Shown: positions 43,717-54,056, counted from the stretch's first letter. The stretch is 61,661 bases of DNA from Nonlabens sp. (GCA_020630715.1 JAHDIQ010000011.1:34193-95853), one strand, 5' to 3'. Translations and numbers: made by a program. The notes: generated by a model not told the origin, from the sequence alone.

Positions 43717-44949
43717 TTACTTTTCTATTGCTACTAATTGCGCAATTTTTACAATAACCTCAGTAGCTTTCATCATGCTTTCTACAGGAACATATTCATA
43801 AGGACCATGGAAATTATGACCACCTGCAAAAATATTAGGACACGGTAATCCCATATAACTTAATTGTGATCCGTCTGTTCCACCGCGTATAGGTTTTATA
43901 AGAGGTTCAATGCCTAATTCATGCATAGCACGTTCAGCCACATCTACGATATGCATCACAGGTTCCACCTTTTCGCGCATGTTAAAGTATTGATCCTTAA
44001 TTTCAATGCTTATAGCTTTACGATCGTATTGGGCATTGATATCGTTAGTTAGTTTACGCATCACTTCTTTACGAGCTTCAAATTTATCGTGATCATGATC
44101 ACGTATGATGTAATGTAGGGTAGTTTCCTCTACTGCACCTTTTATATGATGTAAATGAAAGAATCCTTGATAACCTTCTGTATGCTCTGGAGTTTCTAGT
44201 CTAGGTAAAGAATCAATAAATTCCTGTGCGATATACATGGAGTTGATCATTTTACCTTTTGCATATCCAGGATGTACTATTTTACCATGAACGGTAACTA
44301 CGGCTCCAGCCGCATTAAAGTTCTCATATTCCAGCTCACCTATCTGGCTACCATCCATGGTATAAGCCCAATCTGCACCAAATTTTTCTACATCAAATTT
44401 ATGTGCTCCACGACCTATTTCCTCATCTGGTGTAAAACCTACTTTAATGGTTCCATGTTTAATATCTGGATTTTCAATCAGATGTTTTACGGCCGTCATT
44501 ATTTCTGTGATTCCAGCCTTATCATCTGCTGCTAGTAAGGTAGTTCCATCTGTAGTAATGATGGTCTGACCTTTATATTGCTTTAAGGATTGAAAATAAT
44601 CGGGACTTAGTACAAGATCGCTTCCTTTTAATGGGATATCACCACCATCATAGTTTTCTATAATTTGAGGTTTGATGTCTTTACCCGTAAAATCTGGTGT
44701 ACTGTCAAAATGGGATATAAAACCTATTACTGGAACATCGTGATCCACATTAGATGGTAAAGTAGCCATCACATACGCATTCTCATCTATAGAAACATCA
44801 CTCATTCCCATATCGATGAGTTCTTGATGCAACTTGCGCGCTAGATCCCATTGCTTTTCTGTACTAGGCGTTGTATCGCTAGCTGGATCAGATTCTGTGT
44901 CTATGGTGATGTAACTTATAAAACGATCTATGATAGCTTGTTTATTCAT
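43717..44949 (-). CDS. pepT: Peptidase T (tripeptidase)
   Basis: A 410-residue M20B aminotripeptidase. Zinc ligands and catalytic residues show as HFDST (His, Asp), AADDKAG (bridging Asp), DEEIGRGAH (catalytic and ligand Glu), MDGSQIG (Asp) and [12 protein letters not shown] (His). It releases the N-terminal residue of tripeptides. Normal length and intact. Confidence 0.95.
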   Translation of the reverse strand: MNKQAIIDRFISYITIDTESDPASDTTPSTEKQWDLARKLHQELIDMGMSDVSIDENAYVMATLPSNVDHDVPVIGFISHFDSTPDFTGKDIKPQIIENYDGGDIPLKGSDLVLSPDYFQSLKQYKGQTIITTDGTTLLAADDKAGITEIMTAVKHLIENPDIKHGTIKVGFTPDEEIGRGAHKFDVEKFGADWAYTMDGSQIGELEYENFNAAGAVVTVHGKIVHPGYAKGKMINSMYIAQEFIDSLPRLETPEHTEGYQGFFHLHHIKGAVEETTLHYIIRDHDHDKFEARKEVMRKLTNDINAQYDRKAISIEIKDQYFNMREKVEPVMHIVDVAERAMHELGIEPLIKPIRGGTDGSQLSYMGLPCPNIFAGGHNFHGPYEYVPVESMMKATEVIVKIAQLVAIEK

Positions 44950-44986
44950 GGAAGTATCTTATTTGTGATAAAGATAGTGGTGATTC

Positions 44987-45002
44987 CGCTTTCGCGAAAG
45001 CG
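44987..45002. repeat. Repeat A, intergenic
   Basis: Perfect palindrome, 37 bases upstream of pepT, in its promoter region. Confidence 0.95.
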
Positions 45003-45024
45003 TAATTCAAACAAACTAGAGCAT

Positions 45025-45063
45025 AAAAAATCGGGACGCTTTCCCTACTAAGCGACCCGATTA
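45025..45063 (-). terminator. Terminator of the beta-helix T9SS gene
   Basis: On the minus strand TCGGGTCGCTT pairs with AAGCGTCCCGA (one mismatch) and is followed by TTTTTT. It stands 180 bases past the gene end, so the message has a long 3' tail. Confidence 0.75.
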
Positions 45064-45242
45064 CTTTTCATAATTATTACTTTGTAAAGGTAAGTTTGTT
45101 TATCTGCTGTTTTTAAACCATTTGCTGAAATGTAGGTTTGGGTTGATGAATGGTAGTAAAAAGAAAATCAAGCCTTCAAAAAGACCTGATTTCTAAATCA
45201 TCAATTATGAAAATTACTACAAAACATAACCGATAGGTACTC

Positions 45243-47411
45243 TTATTTTTTGATCAGCTTTTGTGTTGCTGTCGCGCCAGATGTACTCGTAACTTTTACT
45301 AGATAAATGCCGCTAGTAAGATCGCTTATGTTCACTCGATCACTACTGCTTGTTTTTACGAGTTGACCTTGTAGATTATACATGGCTATTTGATCTATCT
45401 GCTCTTGATCTAGTTCAACTGTGAATTCAGTTGTTGCTGGGTTAGGATATAAACGTGCTTGAAGTGATTTGATATCATCGTTGCTAGCGGTACTATCAGT
45501 AACAGTTATAGGTATGGTAATACTATCAGTGTTTCCAGCAGCATCTGTTGCGATTACAGTGATGTTATAATTTCCTACAGCGTTGAATACGTTAGGTGTA
45601 GAAAGTGAAGTTGACACTGTTCCATTACAATTATCAGAGGTAGAGATCATTAGATCAGTGCTTAAATCAACTACTACTTGCGGTTGTCCATTAAGATCTG
45701 CAGTAAAACTTGCGACACCTGTAATTGTTGGGTCTGTAGTATCATTAACCACAACAGCTTGGGTAAGTGAACTTGTGTTTCCATTACCATCGTCAAAGGT
45801 CCAAGTAATAGTTGTATTACTAGAAATTGTTCCTGTAGTAACGGTTGTACCAGTAACCGTTCCTGCACAATTATCAGTAACCGTAGGTGGTATGATAGTT
45901 TGAACAGTAATTGGGCATTGCGTTGAGACACCTTGTAAATTAATTCCAGCGATACTAGGTGCAAGATCATCTACAACAGTCACCGTTGCTGTTCCTGTAG
46001 CGCTGTTTCCAGACGGATCTGTAACGGTTAATATAACCGGATTTGCTCCTATGTTTGAACAATCAAATATTGAAATGTCTAAGCTATAGTTTAACTGTCC
46101 ACTACTATTATCAGTACTGCCATTATCGATATCGCTAGCCATAATCGTTGCGTTTCCGCTTGCGTCTAAGCTTACATTTATATTTTGAGTTATAACTGTA
46201 GGTGGTGTTGTATCTGTGCTAGATGTTCCAAATTCATAAGGACCCATATCTACGGTAGTATTTACAATTCTTGTATTACCAGCTAAATCTGTGGTTAAAG
46301 TGGTGTACTGGTTATCTCCTGCATCTATAGCTGGTGAACCTGATTGTAACGTATAATCCCCATTTACAGGATCTGTAAACAACGGATTTGCGTTTGAAAC
46401 ATTTGTAGTACTAGAACTACTTGCAAAATTATTATTAGATATACTATTGCTTACACTACCATTTGTATTAGATTCTACCGCATCTGAAAATGTACCCGAA
46501 AAGTTATCACCATTATTCCAAAATATAGAATTATATATATCAACCACAACTGAACCACCACTAGTATTTATTTTATCAATTACCGCTCTACTAGAATCTA
46601 AGTTATTGTCTGAAAATGTAGAATTTATTATCTCAGCAAATTGAGAACCTGAAATATCTTGTCTAAGCCAAATTAAAGAGCCAGTACTAGACACTGAGGT
46701 GTTTTTTGTAAATAGACAGCCTTCAAATATAATGTTTATAGTTCCGTTGGCTCGACCGTAATAAACAGTTCCAAATGACGATTCATTATCTTTAAAGATA
46801 GAATTTGTAATTTCAATATCCGTAAAACTATTATTTGTATCTATAGACCTAATGACACCACCTCTATTTAAGGTATGTTGGAAAAATTTACAGTTATTTA
46901 TTTCTACACTACCTTGTGCATTAACATTAACAGCCGATCCTTCTCTCTGTGAAGTTGCGTTACCATTAGCATTTCCATTGTTAATACTAAAGCCATCTAT
47001 AACTACTCCACCGCCATTAATTTCTACAATTCTATAGCTGTTTTCAGATCGATTTGGGTCAGTGGTAGAAAATACCATATTATCATTACCGTTAATGTCA
47101 CCAGATAAAATAGTCGGGTTCACTTCTGGATCTCTCTGAAATACACTAACTTCTGTGCCATTAAATCCTCCATATATTTCCTGATTATTAGTTAAGGTAA
47201 AACTATCTGTTCTACTAGATCCAGGTATGTACGTACCTGCTTTTACCCAAAATGCGCTAGTTGGGTTATTATTTAGGGCATTTTGTAGATCTGTATAAGC
47301 ATCTGTCCAGCTGGTTCCATCATTTGCTCCTGTAGCACTAGCGTCTACGTATACTTGAGCAGTTGAATACATGCTTATTAAAAAAGCAATTAAAAGTAAA
47401 TGTGTTTTCAT
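45243..47411 (-). CDS. Secreted beta-helix protein with HYR-like and T9SS type A sorting domains
   Basis: A 722-residue product from the ATG at 47411 (signal peptide MKTHLLLIAFLISMYSTAQ; the in-frame ATG at 47435 is less likely). The N-terminal 400 residues contain the pattern YVDASATGANDGTSWTDAYTDLQNAL, then parallel beta-helix strands with many Asn/Ser, and SPAIDAGDNQYTTLTTDLAGNTRIVNTTVDMGPYEFG (choice-of-anchor type). Three or four HYR/Ig-like repeats follow. The end is a Por sorting domain (LYPNPATTEFTVELDQEQ; LTSGIYLVKV; TQKLIKK). Probably a surface adhesin or polysaccharide-binding protein. Confidence 0.88.
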   Translation of the reverse strand: MKTHLLLIAFLISMYSTAQVYVDASATGANDGTSWTDAYTDLQNALNNNPTSAFWVKAGTYIPGSSRTDSFTLTNNQEIYGGFNGTEVSVFQRDPEVNPTILSGDINGNDNMVFSTTDPNRSENSYRIVEINGGGVVIDGFSINNGNANGNATSQREGSAVNVNAQGSVEINNCKFFQHTLNRGGVIRSIDTNNSFTDIEITNSIFKDNESSFGTVYYGRANGTINIIFEGCLFTKNTSVSSTGSLIWLRQDISGSQFAEIINSTFSDNNLDSSRAVIDKINTSGGSVVVDIYNSIFWNNGDNFSGTFSDAVESNTNGSVSNSISNNNFASSSSTTNVSNANPLFTDPVNGDYTLQSGSPAIDAGDNQYTTLTTDLAGNTRIVNTTVDMGPYEFGTSSTDTTPPTVITQNINVSLDASGNATIMASDIDNGSTDNSSGQLNYSLDISIFDCSNIGANPVILTVTDPSGNSATGTATVTVVDDLAPSIAGINLQGVSTQCPITVQTIIPPTVTDNCAGTVTGTTVTTGTISSNTTITWTFDDGNGNTSSLTQAVVVNDTTDPTITGVASFTADLNGQPQVVVDLSTDLMISTSDNCNGTVSTSLSTPNVFNAVGNYNITVIATDAAGNTDSITIPITVTDSTASNDDIKSLQARLYPNPATTEFTVELDQEQIDQIAMYNLQGQLVKTSSSDRVNISDLTSGIYLVKVTSTSGATATQKLIKK

Positions 47412-47767
47412 GATTGAATTGATTATTAATTTCAATCACAAAAGTGTGGTATTAAATAACCTGTTTTAAAAACACTTTCTGAATTGCAGTATAAGTTGCT
47501 GAAATGGCGCTTCGGCTACGCTCAGTGACCTCTGTCCGTTTCATAGATTTGAGAAATCTATTTTAGTTATACGCTTTGTTCAGACGCCATTTTGTGATAT
47601 AATAGATGCAGAGAAATTTTTGCAAATGATGGTTGAGCGTATATCAATTGAGTTATTTATTATTAATAAGCTTCAAAATAATGTTGAATTTAGATCACTG
47701 AGCGCGTAGTCAAAGTCACCTGTAGTAGTCATGAGATTTTAGGTCACTGAACGCAGTGGAAGTGAGC
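47412..47767. other. Repeat-filled intergenic region with three repeat B copies
   Basis: No gene. Repeat B copies are at 47507-47530 (reverse, GCGCTTCGGCTACGCTCAGTG plus GACC), 47693-47720 (forward, degenerate) and 47742-47763 (forward). The rest is unstructured AT-rich DNA. Confidence 0.7.
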
Positions 47768-47768
47768 T
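47718..47768. repeat. 51-bp flanking repeat, left copy (repeat B composite)
   Basis: Matches 48130-48180 at 47 of 51 bases, same orientation. It contains the shared spacer GTAGTCATGAGATTTTA, then a repeat B copy, and its last base is in the GIY-YIG stop codon. Confidence 0.9.
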
Positions 47769-48085
47769 CACAAATACTTATCCTTAAAATATATATGGCT
47801 AGTTTCATTTAAGCATCTGGCAAGTTTCTTCAATTCTGAAATATTACCACTTATTAGAGCTTTTTTTTTTGCTCTTGTCCACTTTTTAATTTGATGTTCT
47901 CTGTTAAAAGCATAATCTATGCGATCAAAAGATTCAAGATATACGACTGCTTGCGGTGGAAACTTTTTAGTATGGTTTGCTCCTAAACCTGAGAAATGTT
48001 TTTTAAGTCTACTTTCTAGAAACTTTGTACTACCTGTATAATAGCTTTCGTTAGAACATTGTAATATGTATACATAGCAATTCAT
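47768..48085 (-). CDS. GIY-YIG nuclease-family protein (UPF0213/URI-like)
   Basis: A 105-residue protein with the GIY-YIG core: YVYILQCSNESYYTGST, then LESRLKKH (Arg), VVYLESFD, and the Glu/Lys cluster NREHQIKKWTRAKKKALI. The single-domain form is common in Bacteroidota and its role is not established. It is bracketed by 51-bp direct repeats containing repeat B, which makes it the likely centre of a small mobile or repeat-maintaining unit. Homing endonucleases and UvrC share the fold; this protein lacks other domains. Confidence 0.9.
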   Translation of the reverse strand: MNCYVYILQCSNESYYTGSTKFLESRLKKHFSGLGANHTKKFPPQAVVYLESFDRIDYAFNREHQIKKWTRAKKKALISGNISELKKLARCLNETSHIYFKDKYL

Positions 48086-48107
48086 TGAGGTAATTTATAA
48101 ATAAAAT

Positions 48108-48223
48108 GTGACTTCGGCTACGCTCCGTCACCTCTAGTAGTCATGAGATTTTAGGTCACTAAACGCAGTCTAAGTGAGCTTTAGCAATCATTAAGTTTTA
48201 GGTCACTGAGCGCAGTCGAAGTG
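48108..48223. repeat. Right repeat cluster: 51-bp copy and repeat B copies
   Basis: 48108-48132 is a reverse repeat B; 48130-48180 is the right copy of the 51-bp repeat (B at 48154-48179); 48201-48223 is the most intact B (CACTGAGCGCAGTCGAAGTG inside). The last ends at the LytTR gene's stop codon. Confidence 0.9.
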
Positions 48224-48976
48224 CTAAAACAACTCCTTAATCATCCCAAAAAACTCTTCACGTTTATCTCTAGATATAGGTACTAATTTACCATTATCCA
48301 TCACTAGATGTCCACCTTCTTTTTTATTGAATTCTTTTATAGAGTTGATATTGATGAGGTAGGAGCGATGTGGTTTGTAAAACTGTGCGCTATCGTGCAA
48401 CTGTTCTGCAAAATGTTTTAGTGGCTTACATATCATTTCTTTATGACCTGACTTTAGGAAAAATGTAGTGTACATTCCGTCTGCTTCTAGATATAGAATG
48501 TCATTATGTTCTACAAAAATGATTCCTCTAGGAACATCCAGAGCAATCTTATTGCTAGATAGTTTTTTAAATGACTGCTTTAATTCCTCTAGGTTAGTAG
48601 TGATGTTATGTTGCTCTTTTAATTTTATAGCTTTATCTACAGCACTTACTAATTCTAGATGGTCTAAAGGTTTGAGTAAATAATCTACCGCACTTAATTT
48701 AAAAGCTTCTATCGCATACTGATTATAAGCTGTGGTAAAAATGATTTGGAAATCTATTTTATGATCATCAAAAAATTCTAAAATCTGTAATCCTGAATAC
48801 TTAGGCATTTCTATGTCTAGAAAAACCAATTCTGGATGCTCTGATTTTATTAAAGCCACACCAGTTTCTAGATCTTCTGCTTGATGGAAAGTGGTGATGC
48901 TAGGACAGTGTTCTTGCAATAATGTATGGAGTAGTTTGCGTGCCTTAGGCTCGTCGTCTATAATGATGGCTTTCAT
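48224..48976 (-). CDS. LytTR-family response regulator
   Basis: A 250-residue protein with a receiver domain (acidic DDE near 7-9, phospho-Asp in LVFLDIEMP at about 55, Lys in LLKPLD) and a C-terminal LytTR DNA-binding domain (DILYLEADGMYTTFFLKSGH, FYKPHRSYLININSI). LytTR regulators bind direct repeats upstream of target genes. Its start overlaps the kinase stop by 4 bases, so they are coupled. Confidence 0.94.
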   Translation of the reverse strand: MKAIIIDDEPKARKLLHTLLQEHCPSITTFHQAEDLETGVALIKSEHPELVFLDIEMPKYSGLQILEFFDDHKIDFQIIFTTAYNQYAIEAFKLSAVDYLLKPLDHLELVSAVDKAIKLKEQHNITTNLEELKQSFKKLSSNKIALDVPRGIIFVEHNDILYLEADGMYTTFFLKSGHKEMICKPLKHFAEQLHDSAQFYKPHRSYLININSIKEFNKKEGGHLVMDNGKLVPISRDKREEFFGMIKELF

Positions 48977-51888
48977 AATTCTTGTGGTATGATGATGCGT
49001 ACCTCTGTACCGGTAGGCGTATTTGATTCATTCTTTAAGTCTGTAATTTCAACACTTAAAGGTTTTTTACGTTTTCTGTTGAGTAATTTTACACGTTCAT
49101 TATTTGCATGCGTAGCAAAACTTTTATGATATGAACTGCGGTTTGAAATAATTTCTTGAGACGCCTGCCTACCTATACCATTATCATTTATAGTAACAGC
49201 TAGACGTGTTTTATCCTCACATAAATTAAAATCTAAAGACAGCTTACGATCTGATTTTTTATGCAGTAATCCATGTTTTAAAGCATTCTCAACATAAGGT
49301 TGTATGAATAGTGGTGGCACTTTTGTTTTGTCCATATCTATGGTAGCATCCACATTAAGTTCATAGATTAATTTATCTTCAAAACGCACTTTTTCCAACT
49401 GTAAATACAGGTTCATCGCATCCAGTTCCTGACCTAAAGTAATTTCATTATCACGGCTTTGGTCTAGATACATTCTTATCAATCTAGAGAATTTTACCAG
49501 ATAACTGCTCGCTAGATTCTTCTCGTTACTTACAATGTACTCTTGAATAGAATTGAGTGCATTAAAGATAAAATGCGGATTCATCTGTGAGCGCAAATTT
49601 TCTAATTTGAGGCTGATTAACTCATTGTCTAGAGCTAGCTTTTTAAGTTGCTCGTTTTTTACGCTTTCGCGAAAGCGTAATTTCCTTTTATAATAAACCA
49701 CTAGGCCAGCTATAGATAATCCTACTACAGCGATCCAGAATAAAACATTTTTATAGAAGACCTGATTTACCGTAAAGTATACAGATTGCACCTTGTCTGA
49801 ATCTGATTGTCGCAGTTGAAATTCTAAATCACCTGTAGGCAAGCTGGCAAATTGAATCACATTACTGCCCGTAGGTTGAGCCGTCCAGTCTGTCTGATCC
49901 TTAATGCGGTATTCAAAACTTCCATTAGATAAACCACGCAAGCCGTTTACATTGTAGCTTATAGAAATAGGTGTTTCCTGATCTGGAATTTCATAACGAT
50001 CAGCATCTGGCTGGTTGATACCGTCAATCGATATGTCTGTAAAATAATAATCAGGAATATAGAGTGGTTTAAATCCCTTGTTTTTATCAATACTATAAAC
50101 GTTTTGCGAAGTGTTTAAGAGGATTTGATCTTGTAAAACGACCATATCTCTTATGGAGAATTCTGGGATCCCATCCCTAGCATTAAGGCTTTTTATCTCG
50201 CCAGTTGTGGTGTTGTACTTTTCAATTGCCTGATCTGTCGCGATCCAAAGATGACTGTCATCTAAAACAATGGAATTAATGATAGAAGAGCTTAATCCAT
50301 CTTGTGGATCTATGTGATCTACTACTTTACCATTTGTGATTTTATAAATACCATTTGTAAAAGTACCTGCCCATATCGTGCCCTTATGATCCTGAACTAG
50401 GTTACGAGTAAGAATGGATTTACCATCTGTGGTTTTAAGTTCTTGTGGATTGCCATCCCTATTAAAGGTCATTAGTCCTGTTACGGTCGCAAAGTAGGAA
50501 GTTTCATTTTTCCCATCATGAATTACAGTATATCCTCTTTTATCATATTTTAAATCATAATTATTTTCAGGAGGAAAGGAATTATTTTTAAGAGATACTT
50601 TAGTTACAAATCCAGAGTTTGCTAGCAAAAATTTACCAGTTGTAGTGATATCAGTGTTTTTTACATTCCCTATACGGTTATTAATTCTTGTTAATTGACC
50701 AGTCTTATGATCATAAGTGTAATTATGTAACTTTTGGAAAAAGTAACTTCGGTTTTTAGTATCATCGTAATGAATAGTACTTATAGAAGATGGAGTAGGA
50801 AGATCTATGTGTTTAAACTCATTATTAGTGATTCTATATTCATATACATCACCGGATTCAAAACCCATAAGAACCGTTGAGTCGTTTTTCTTTTCTAGTC
50901 TAGATGGTAATTCTTCTGGTAGTGAGATTCGTTTTACATGTATATTAGGAATTACTACAATACCATCTCTTAAAGTGCTTACCCATAAGTTTAAGTCGGC
51001 ATCTTCAAATAGGGAAGTGGTAAAATATTCCGTCAGAAAATGATCTTTTAAGAGTAGTTTTTCATCTAGTATGGTAAAATTAAAAATGCCACGATCAGTT
51101 AAAAACCATAATTCATTATGTAAATAATAAACGGCTATGACCTGTCTAGATGCTAGATTTTTAGGAGTTGTTAATTCCTTCCACTCGTCATTACTTTTTC
51201 TTTTAAATACCTTAATGATTTTGCCTCTAACCTGATTTATTAAAAAGCGTTCTTTATTTTCACCTTGAACAATTAACATATGTTCTGGTTTCTTATGGAA
51301 AGCAATGAGATTATCAGGTAAGGATCCTGTTTCTTTAAACGTGAAATCTTTTAGTGTATAGGTGTTTTTGTTTACGTACCATTCGATTTGATGATCTATT
51401 ACCGTAGGAATTGAGTAATGAACCGTTTTGTCTTGTATTGGGATGATTTCCTTTGATTTAGTATTTAAATCATAAATAATATGTTTTTTAAACATTGAAA
51501 TCACTAGTGATTGTGAAACTACGTTGATGCTTGCTAGTGAACCGTTGAGATCTTCTTTAAGATCTGCAAAAAGGTGCATCGTTTCTTTTTCAACATAGAA
51601 AAGCTGTCCAGAAATATTCATACACCACACGCGATCTAGCTCGTCAATAAATGGTTCAAAAACAGAAAGGCCACGCTGGTCTGGATGCGTAAATTTTATA
51701 AACTCAGATCCATCATATCTTATCAGTCCTTTATTACTGGCAATCCATACAAAACCTTTACTATCTTCCTTAAGTTCGTAGATTTCATTATCAGGTAAAC
51801 CATATGCTGTGGTGAGATGTAACAGCACAGGATCCTGTGCCATCGCATAGCTAGAAATACACAATAAAATTAGGAAGATGTAACGCAC
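48973..51888 (-). CDS. Two-component regulator-propeller sensor kinase (LytS/YpdA type)
   Basis: A 971-residue protein with signal peptide (about 1-17), a periplasmic region of two regulator-type beta-propellers (LKEDSKGFVWIASNKGLIRYDG; LVQDHKGTIWAGTFTNGIYK), a Y_Y_Y-like domain, one membrane helix (about 712-732), a coiled coil and a His_kinase domain (NPHFIFNALNSIQEYI, His about 769) with ATPase motifs VENALKHGL and DNGIGR. This is the HTCS-like partner of a LytTR regulator, not of an AraC fusion. Repeat A, encoding RFRES, sits just after the membrane helix. Confidence 0.93.
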   Translation of the reverse strand: MRYIFLILLCISSYAMAQDPVLLHLTTAYGLPDNEIYELKEDSKGFVWIASNKGLIRYDGSEFIKFTHPDQRGLSVFEPFIDELDRVWCMNISGQLFYVEKETMHLFADLKEDLNGSLASINVVSQSLVISMFKKHIIYDLNTKSKEIIPIQDKTVHYSIPTVIDHQIEWYVNKNTYTLKDFTFKETGSLPDNLIAFHKKPEHMLIVQGENKERFLINQVRGKIIKVFKRKSNDEWKELTTPKNLASRQVIAVYYLHNELWFLTDRGIFNFTILDEKLLLKDHFLTEYFTTSLFEDADLNLWVSTLRDGIVVIPNIHVKRISLPEELPSRLEKKNDSTVLMGFESGDVYEYRITNNEFKHIDLPTPSSISTIHYDDTKNRSYFFQKLHNYTYDHKTGQLTRINNRIGNVKNTDITTTGKFLLANSGFVTKVSLKNNSFPPENNYDLKYDKRGYTVIHDGKNETSYFATVTGLMTFNRDGNPQELKTTDGKSILTRNLVQDHKGTIWAGTFTNGIYKITNGKVVDHIDPQDGLSSSIINSIVLDDSHLWIATDQAIEKYNTTTGEIKSLNARDGIPEFSIRDMVVLQDQILLNTSQNVYSIDKNKGFKPLYIPDYYFTDISIDGINQPDADRYEIPDQETPISISYNVNGLRGLSNGSFEYRIKDQTDWTAQPTGSNVIQFASLPTGDLEFQLRQSDSDKVQSVYFTVNQVFYKNVLFWIAVVGLSIAGLVVYYKRKLRFRESVKNEQLKKLALDNELISLKLENLRSQMNPHFIFNALNSIQEYIVSNEKNLASSYLVKFSRLIRMYLDQSRDNEITLGQELDAMNLYLQLEKVRFEDKLIYELNVDATIDMDKTKVPPLFIQPYVENALKHGLLHKKSDRKLSLDFNLCEDKTRLAVTINDNGIGRQASQEIISNRSSYHKSFATHANNERVKLLNRKRKKPLSVEITDLKNESNTPTGTEVRIIIPQEL
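49662..49677. repeat. Repeat A, coding (sensor kinase)
   Basis: Perfect palindrome extended to 22 bases by TTA/TAA (49659-49680); on the gene strand it is read as RFRES. Confidence 0.95.
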
Positions 51889-52098
51889 CTCAAAAATTTT
51901 AAGAATAAAAGTACGATACTTAAGTACTAGTTTGAGGTTTCAATTGCTCAAATGCAGTAGGAATTGCTGAAATGTTGAAATCATGTTTGATTTCACATCC
52001 ATATGTTATAGTGACTTTAAAGTAAAGCCTATGTATTGTAGAATTTCATAAGCATAACACCTATAAGTTACCATCGTTATAAAAAAATCCGTGGATCA

Positions 52099-52530
52099 TT
52101 AAAATCTAGGCGCGATGATTCCGCCATTTGTATAGCCAGCACTTAATACCGTATTGCGAGTAGCCTCATAAAACGCATTATTGTTTGCGCGTTTATTTAA
52201 AAATTCTACATCATAATCGCCTAGCTGTATGAAGGGTTCTTTATTTGTATTGTAGATGGTAGGGAATTCATTGTTAGGTGCTAGAACAGGTAATGTAGAA
52301 AAATCAATCTGATTTGTATTCACTGAAACTAAGTGGGTAGTTTGACGAGGCTTAAAAAAGGATGAGATGTTTAAACTACTTAAGTTTGAAGTGGTCACCA
52401 TACTAGGCTGTAAATTTACTCCATAATTAGGATCAAATAACACTGAATTTTGAACGGTAGGTTGTTGAGCTACAGCTGTGAAAGTGGTTAAAAGAACTAG
52501 TGCTGTAGTGAATTTTAATATTACATTCAT
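52099..52530 (-). CDS. Small secreted protein of unknown function
   Basis: A 143-residue protein with signal peptide (MNVILKFTTALVLLTTFTAVAQ). The mature part is low-complexity Asn/Thr/Phe rich, without cysteine or a family I recognise. Two adjacent ATGs (52530 and 52533) are possible starts. It stands alone, with gaps of 93 and 210 bases on its sides that hold nothing recognisable. Confidence 0.65.
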   Translation of the reverse strand: MNVILKFTTALVLLTTFTAVAQQPTVQNSVLFDPNYGVNLQPSMVTTSNLSSLNISSFFKPRQTTHLVSVNTNQIDFSTLPVLAPNNEFPTIYNTNKEPFIQLGDYDVEFLNKRANNNAFYEATRNTVLSAGYTNGGIIAPRF

Positions 52531-52625
52531 CATCCTTATTATTTCCCATAAAAATAATATGGAATGATCAGATTACAATTCTATTTCACTTGATTTTAGG
52601 AATTTTAAAAACAGTAATTGACGGA

Positions 52626-54056
52626 CTATTTAGTGGTGTTTAATCCTAATTCTTTACCTTTTTTAAGCATCCATTCTCTAGCAGCTTCATAATCGTTTGG
52701 GATTTTCCCATCCAGAATAGCTTCTTTAATACTTGCCTTAATAGAACCGATCTCGCGACATGGTTTTAAGTTAAAGGTTTTCATGATTTCCTCACCACTT
52801 ACTGGTGGCTGGAAATTACGCACGTGGTCACGTTCTTCTACTTCCACAATTTTATCGCGTACTTTCTGGAAATTGTTATGGTATTTTTTAAATCGTTTGG
52901 GGTTTTTTGTGGTGATATCTGCTTCACACAAGGTCATTAAATCCTCAATATGATCGCCTGCATCATGCACTAATCTGCGTACGGCGCTATCTGTAGCACT
53001 TTCATCTATTACAGCGATAGGTCTGGATGACATACGTACCATTTTCTGGACAAATTTCATTTTATCATTCAATGGCATTTTCAACCTTTTAAAAAGGTGG
53101 AACACCATTTTTGATCCTTTGAATTCATGACCATGAAAGGTCCATCCTACTTTTTTTGAAAAACGCTTTGTAGGCGCTTTTCCTATGTCATGAAGTAATG
53201 CTGCCCAGCGCAACCATATATCATCGGTGTTCTTTGAGATGTTGTCCACCACTTCTAGTGTGTGGTAGAAATTGTCTTTATGTGTTTGTCCTTCCACTTC
53301 ATCAATGCCTTTAAGAGCGGTAAGTTCTGGTAGAAAATAGGGTAGTAGTCCTGTCTTTTCTAATAGTAAAAAGCCTCGAGATGGTTTTTTACATGCCATT
53401 ATTTTATGAAGCTCAGTAACGATACGTTCATTTGTAATGATCTTAATACGGTCTGCATTTTTTTTAATGCTCTGGAACGACTCATCATCAATCTTAAAAT
53501 CCAGTTGACTGGCAAAACGTATCGCACGTAACATGCGCAATGGATCATCACTATAGGTGATATCTGGATCTAATGGGGTGCGTATGATTTGTTTTTTTAA
53601 ATCAGATAGACCATTAAATGGATCAAGTAGTTGTGCATTATGCTTTCGCGAAAGCGAAATAGCCATAGCATTTATCGTAAAATCGCGTCTGTTCTGGTCA
53701 TCTTCCAGCGTTCCATTTTCTACAATAGGATTGCGGCTATCATGACTATAACTTTCTTTACGCGCTCCTACAAATTCGAGTTCTAGGTCATCAGTTTTTA
53801 CCATCGCAGTGCCGTAGGTTTTAAAAACAGAAACTTTAGTAGCGTGAGGTAACAATTGAGCTACTTTTTGAGCTAATTCAATACCACTTCCTACGGTGAC
53901 GATATCGATATCCTGTTGTTCACCACGGTTTAAAAAATAATCACGTACATATCCACCTATAACATAGGTTTCTAATCCTAAGTCTGTTGCTGCATTACTA
54001 ATAGTTTCAAAAACGGGATGTTTTATAGCCTCTGGATATATATTCTCTTTACTCAT
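52626..54056 (-). CDS. cca: CCA tRNA nucleotidyltransferase with HD domain
   Basis: A 476-residue class II enzyme. The head holds VIGGYVRDYFL and QDIDIVTVG (metal Asp pair), followed by ENGTLEDDQNRRDFTINAMA. The C-terminal half has an HD phosphohydrolase domain (LLHDIGK). It adds or repairs CCA, which is needed because the window's tRNA does not encode it. Repeat A, encoding LSRK, occurs at about residues 134-138. Confidence 0.93.
   Translation of the reverse strand: MSKENIYPEAIKHPVFETISNAATDLGLETYVIGGYVRDYFLNRGEQQDIDIVTVGSGIELAQKVAQLLPHATKVSVFKTYGTAMVKTDDLELEFVGARKESYSHDSRNPIVENGTLEDDQNRRDFTINAMAISLSRKHNAQLLDPFNGLSDLKKQIIRTPLDPDITYSDDPLRMLRAIRFASQLDFKIDDESFQSIKKNADRIKIITNERIVTELHKIMACKKPSRGFLLLEKTGLLPYFLPELTALKGIDEVEGQTHKDNFYHTLEVVDNISKNTDDIWLRWAALLHDIGKAPTKRFSKKVGWTFHGHEFKGSKMVFHLFKRLKMPLNDKMKFVQKMVRMSSRPIAVIDESATDSAVRRLVHDAGDHIEDLMTLCEADITTKNPKRFKKYHNNFQKVRDKIVEVEERDHVRNFQPPVSGEEIMKTFNLKPCREIGSIKASIKEAILDGKIPNDYEAAREWMLKKGKELGLNTTK
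53641..53656. repeat. Repeat A, coding (cca)
   Basis: TGCTTTCGCGAAAGCG, 15 of 16, read as LSRK on the gene strand. Confidence 0.9.

Noticed and set aside
45583-45903. Open frame on the + strand within the beta-helix gene
   Set aside because: It is a shadow of the repetitive HYR-like region on the other strand, with no start context and no recognisable protein.
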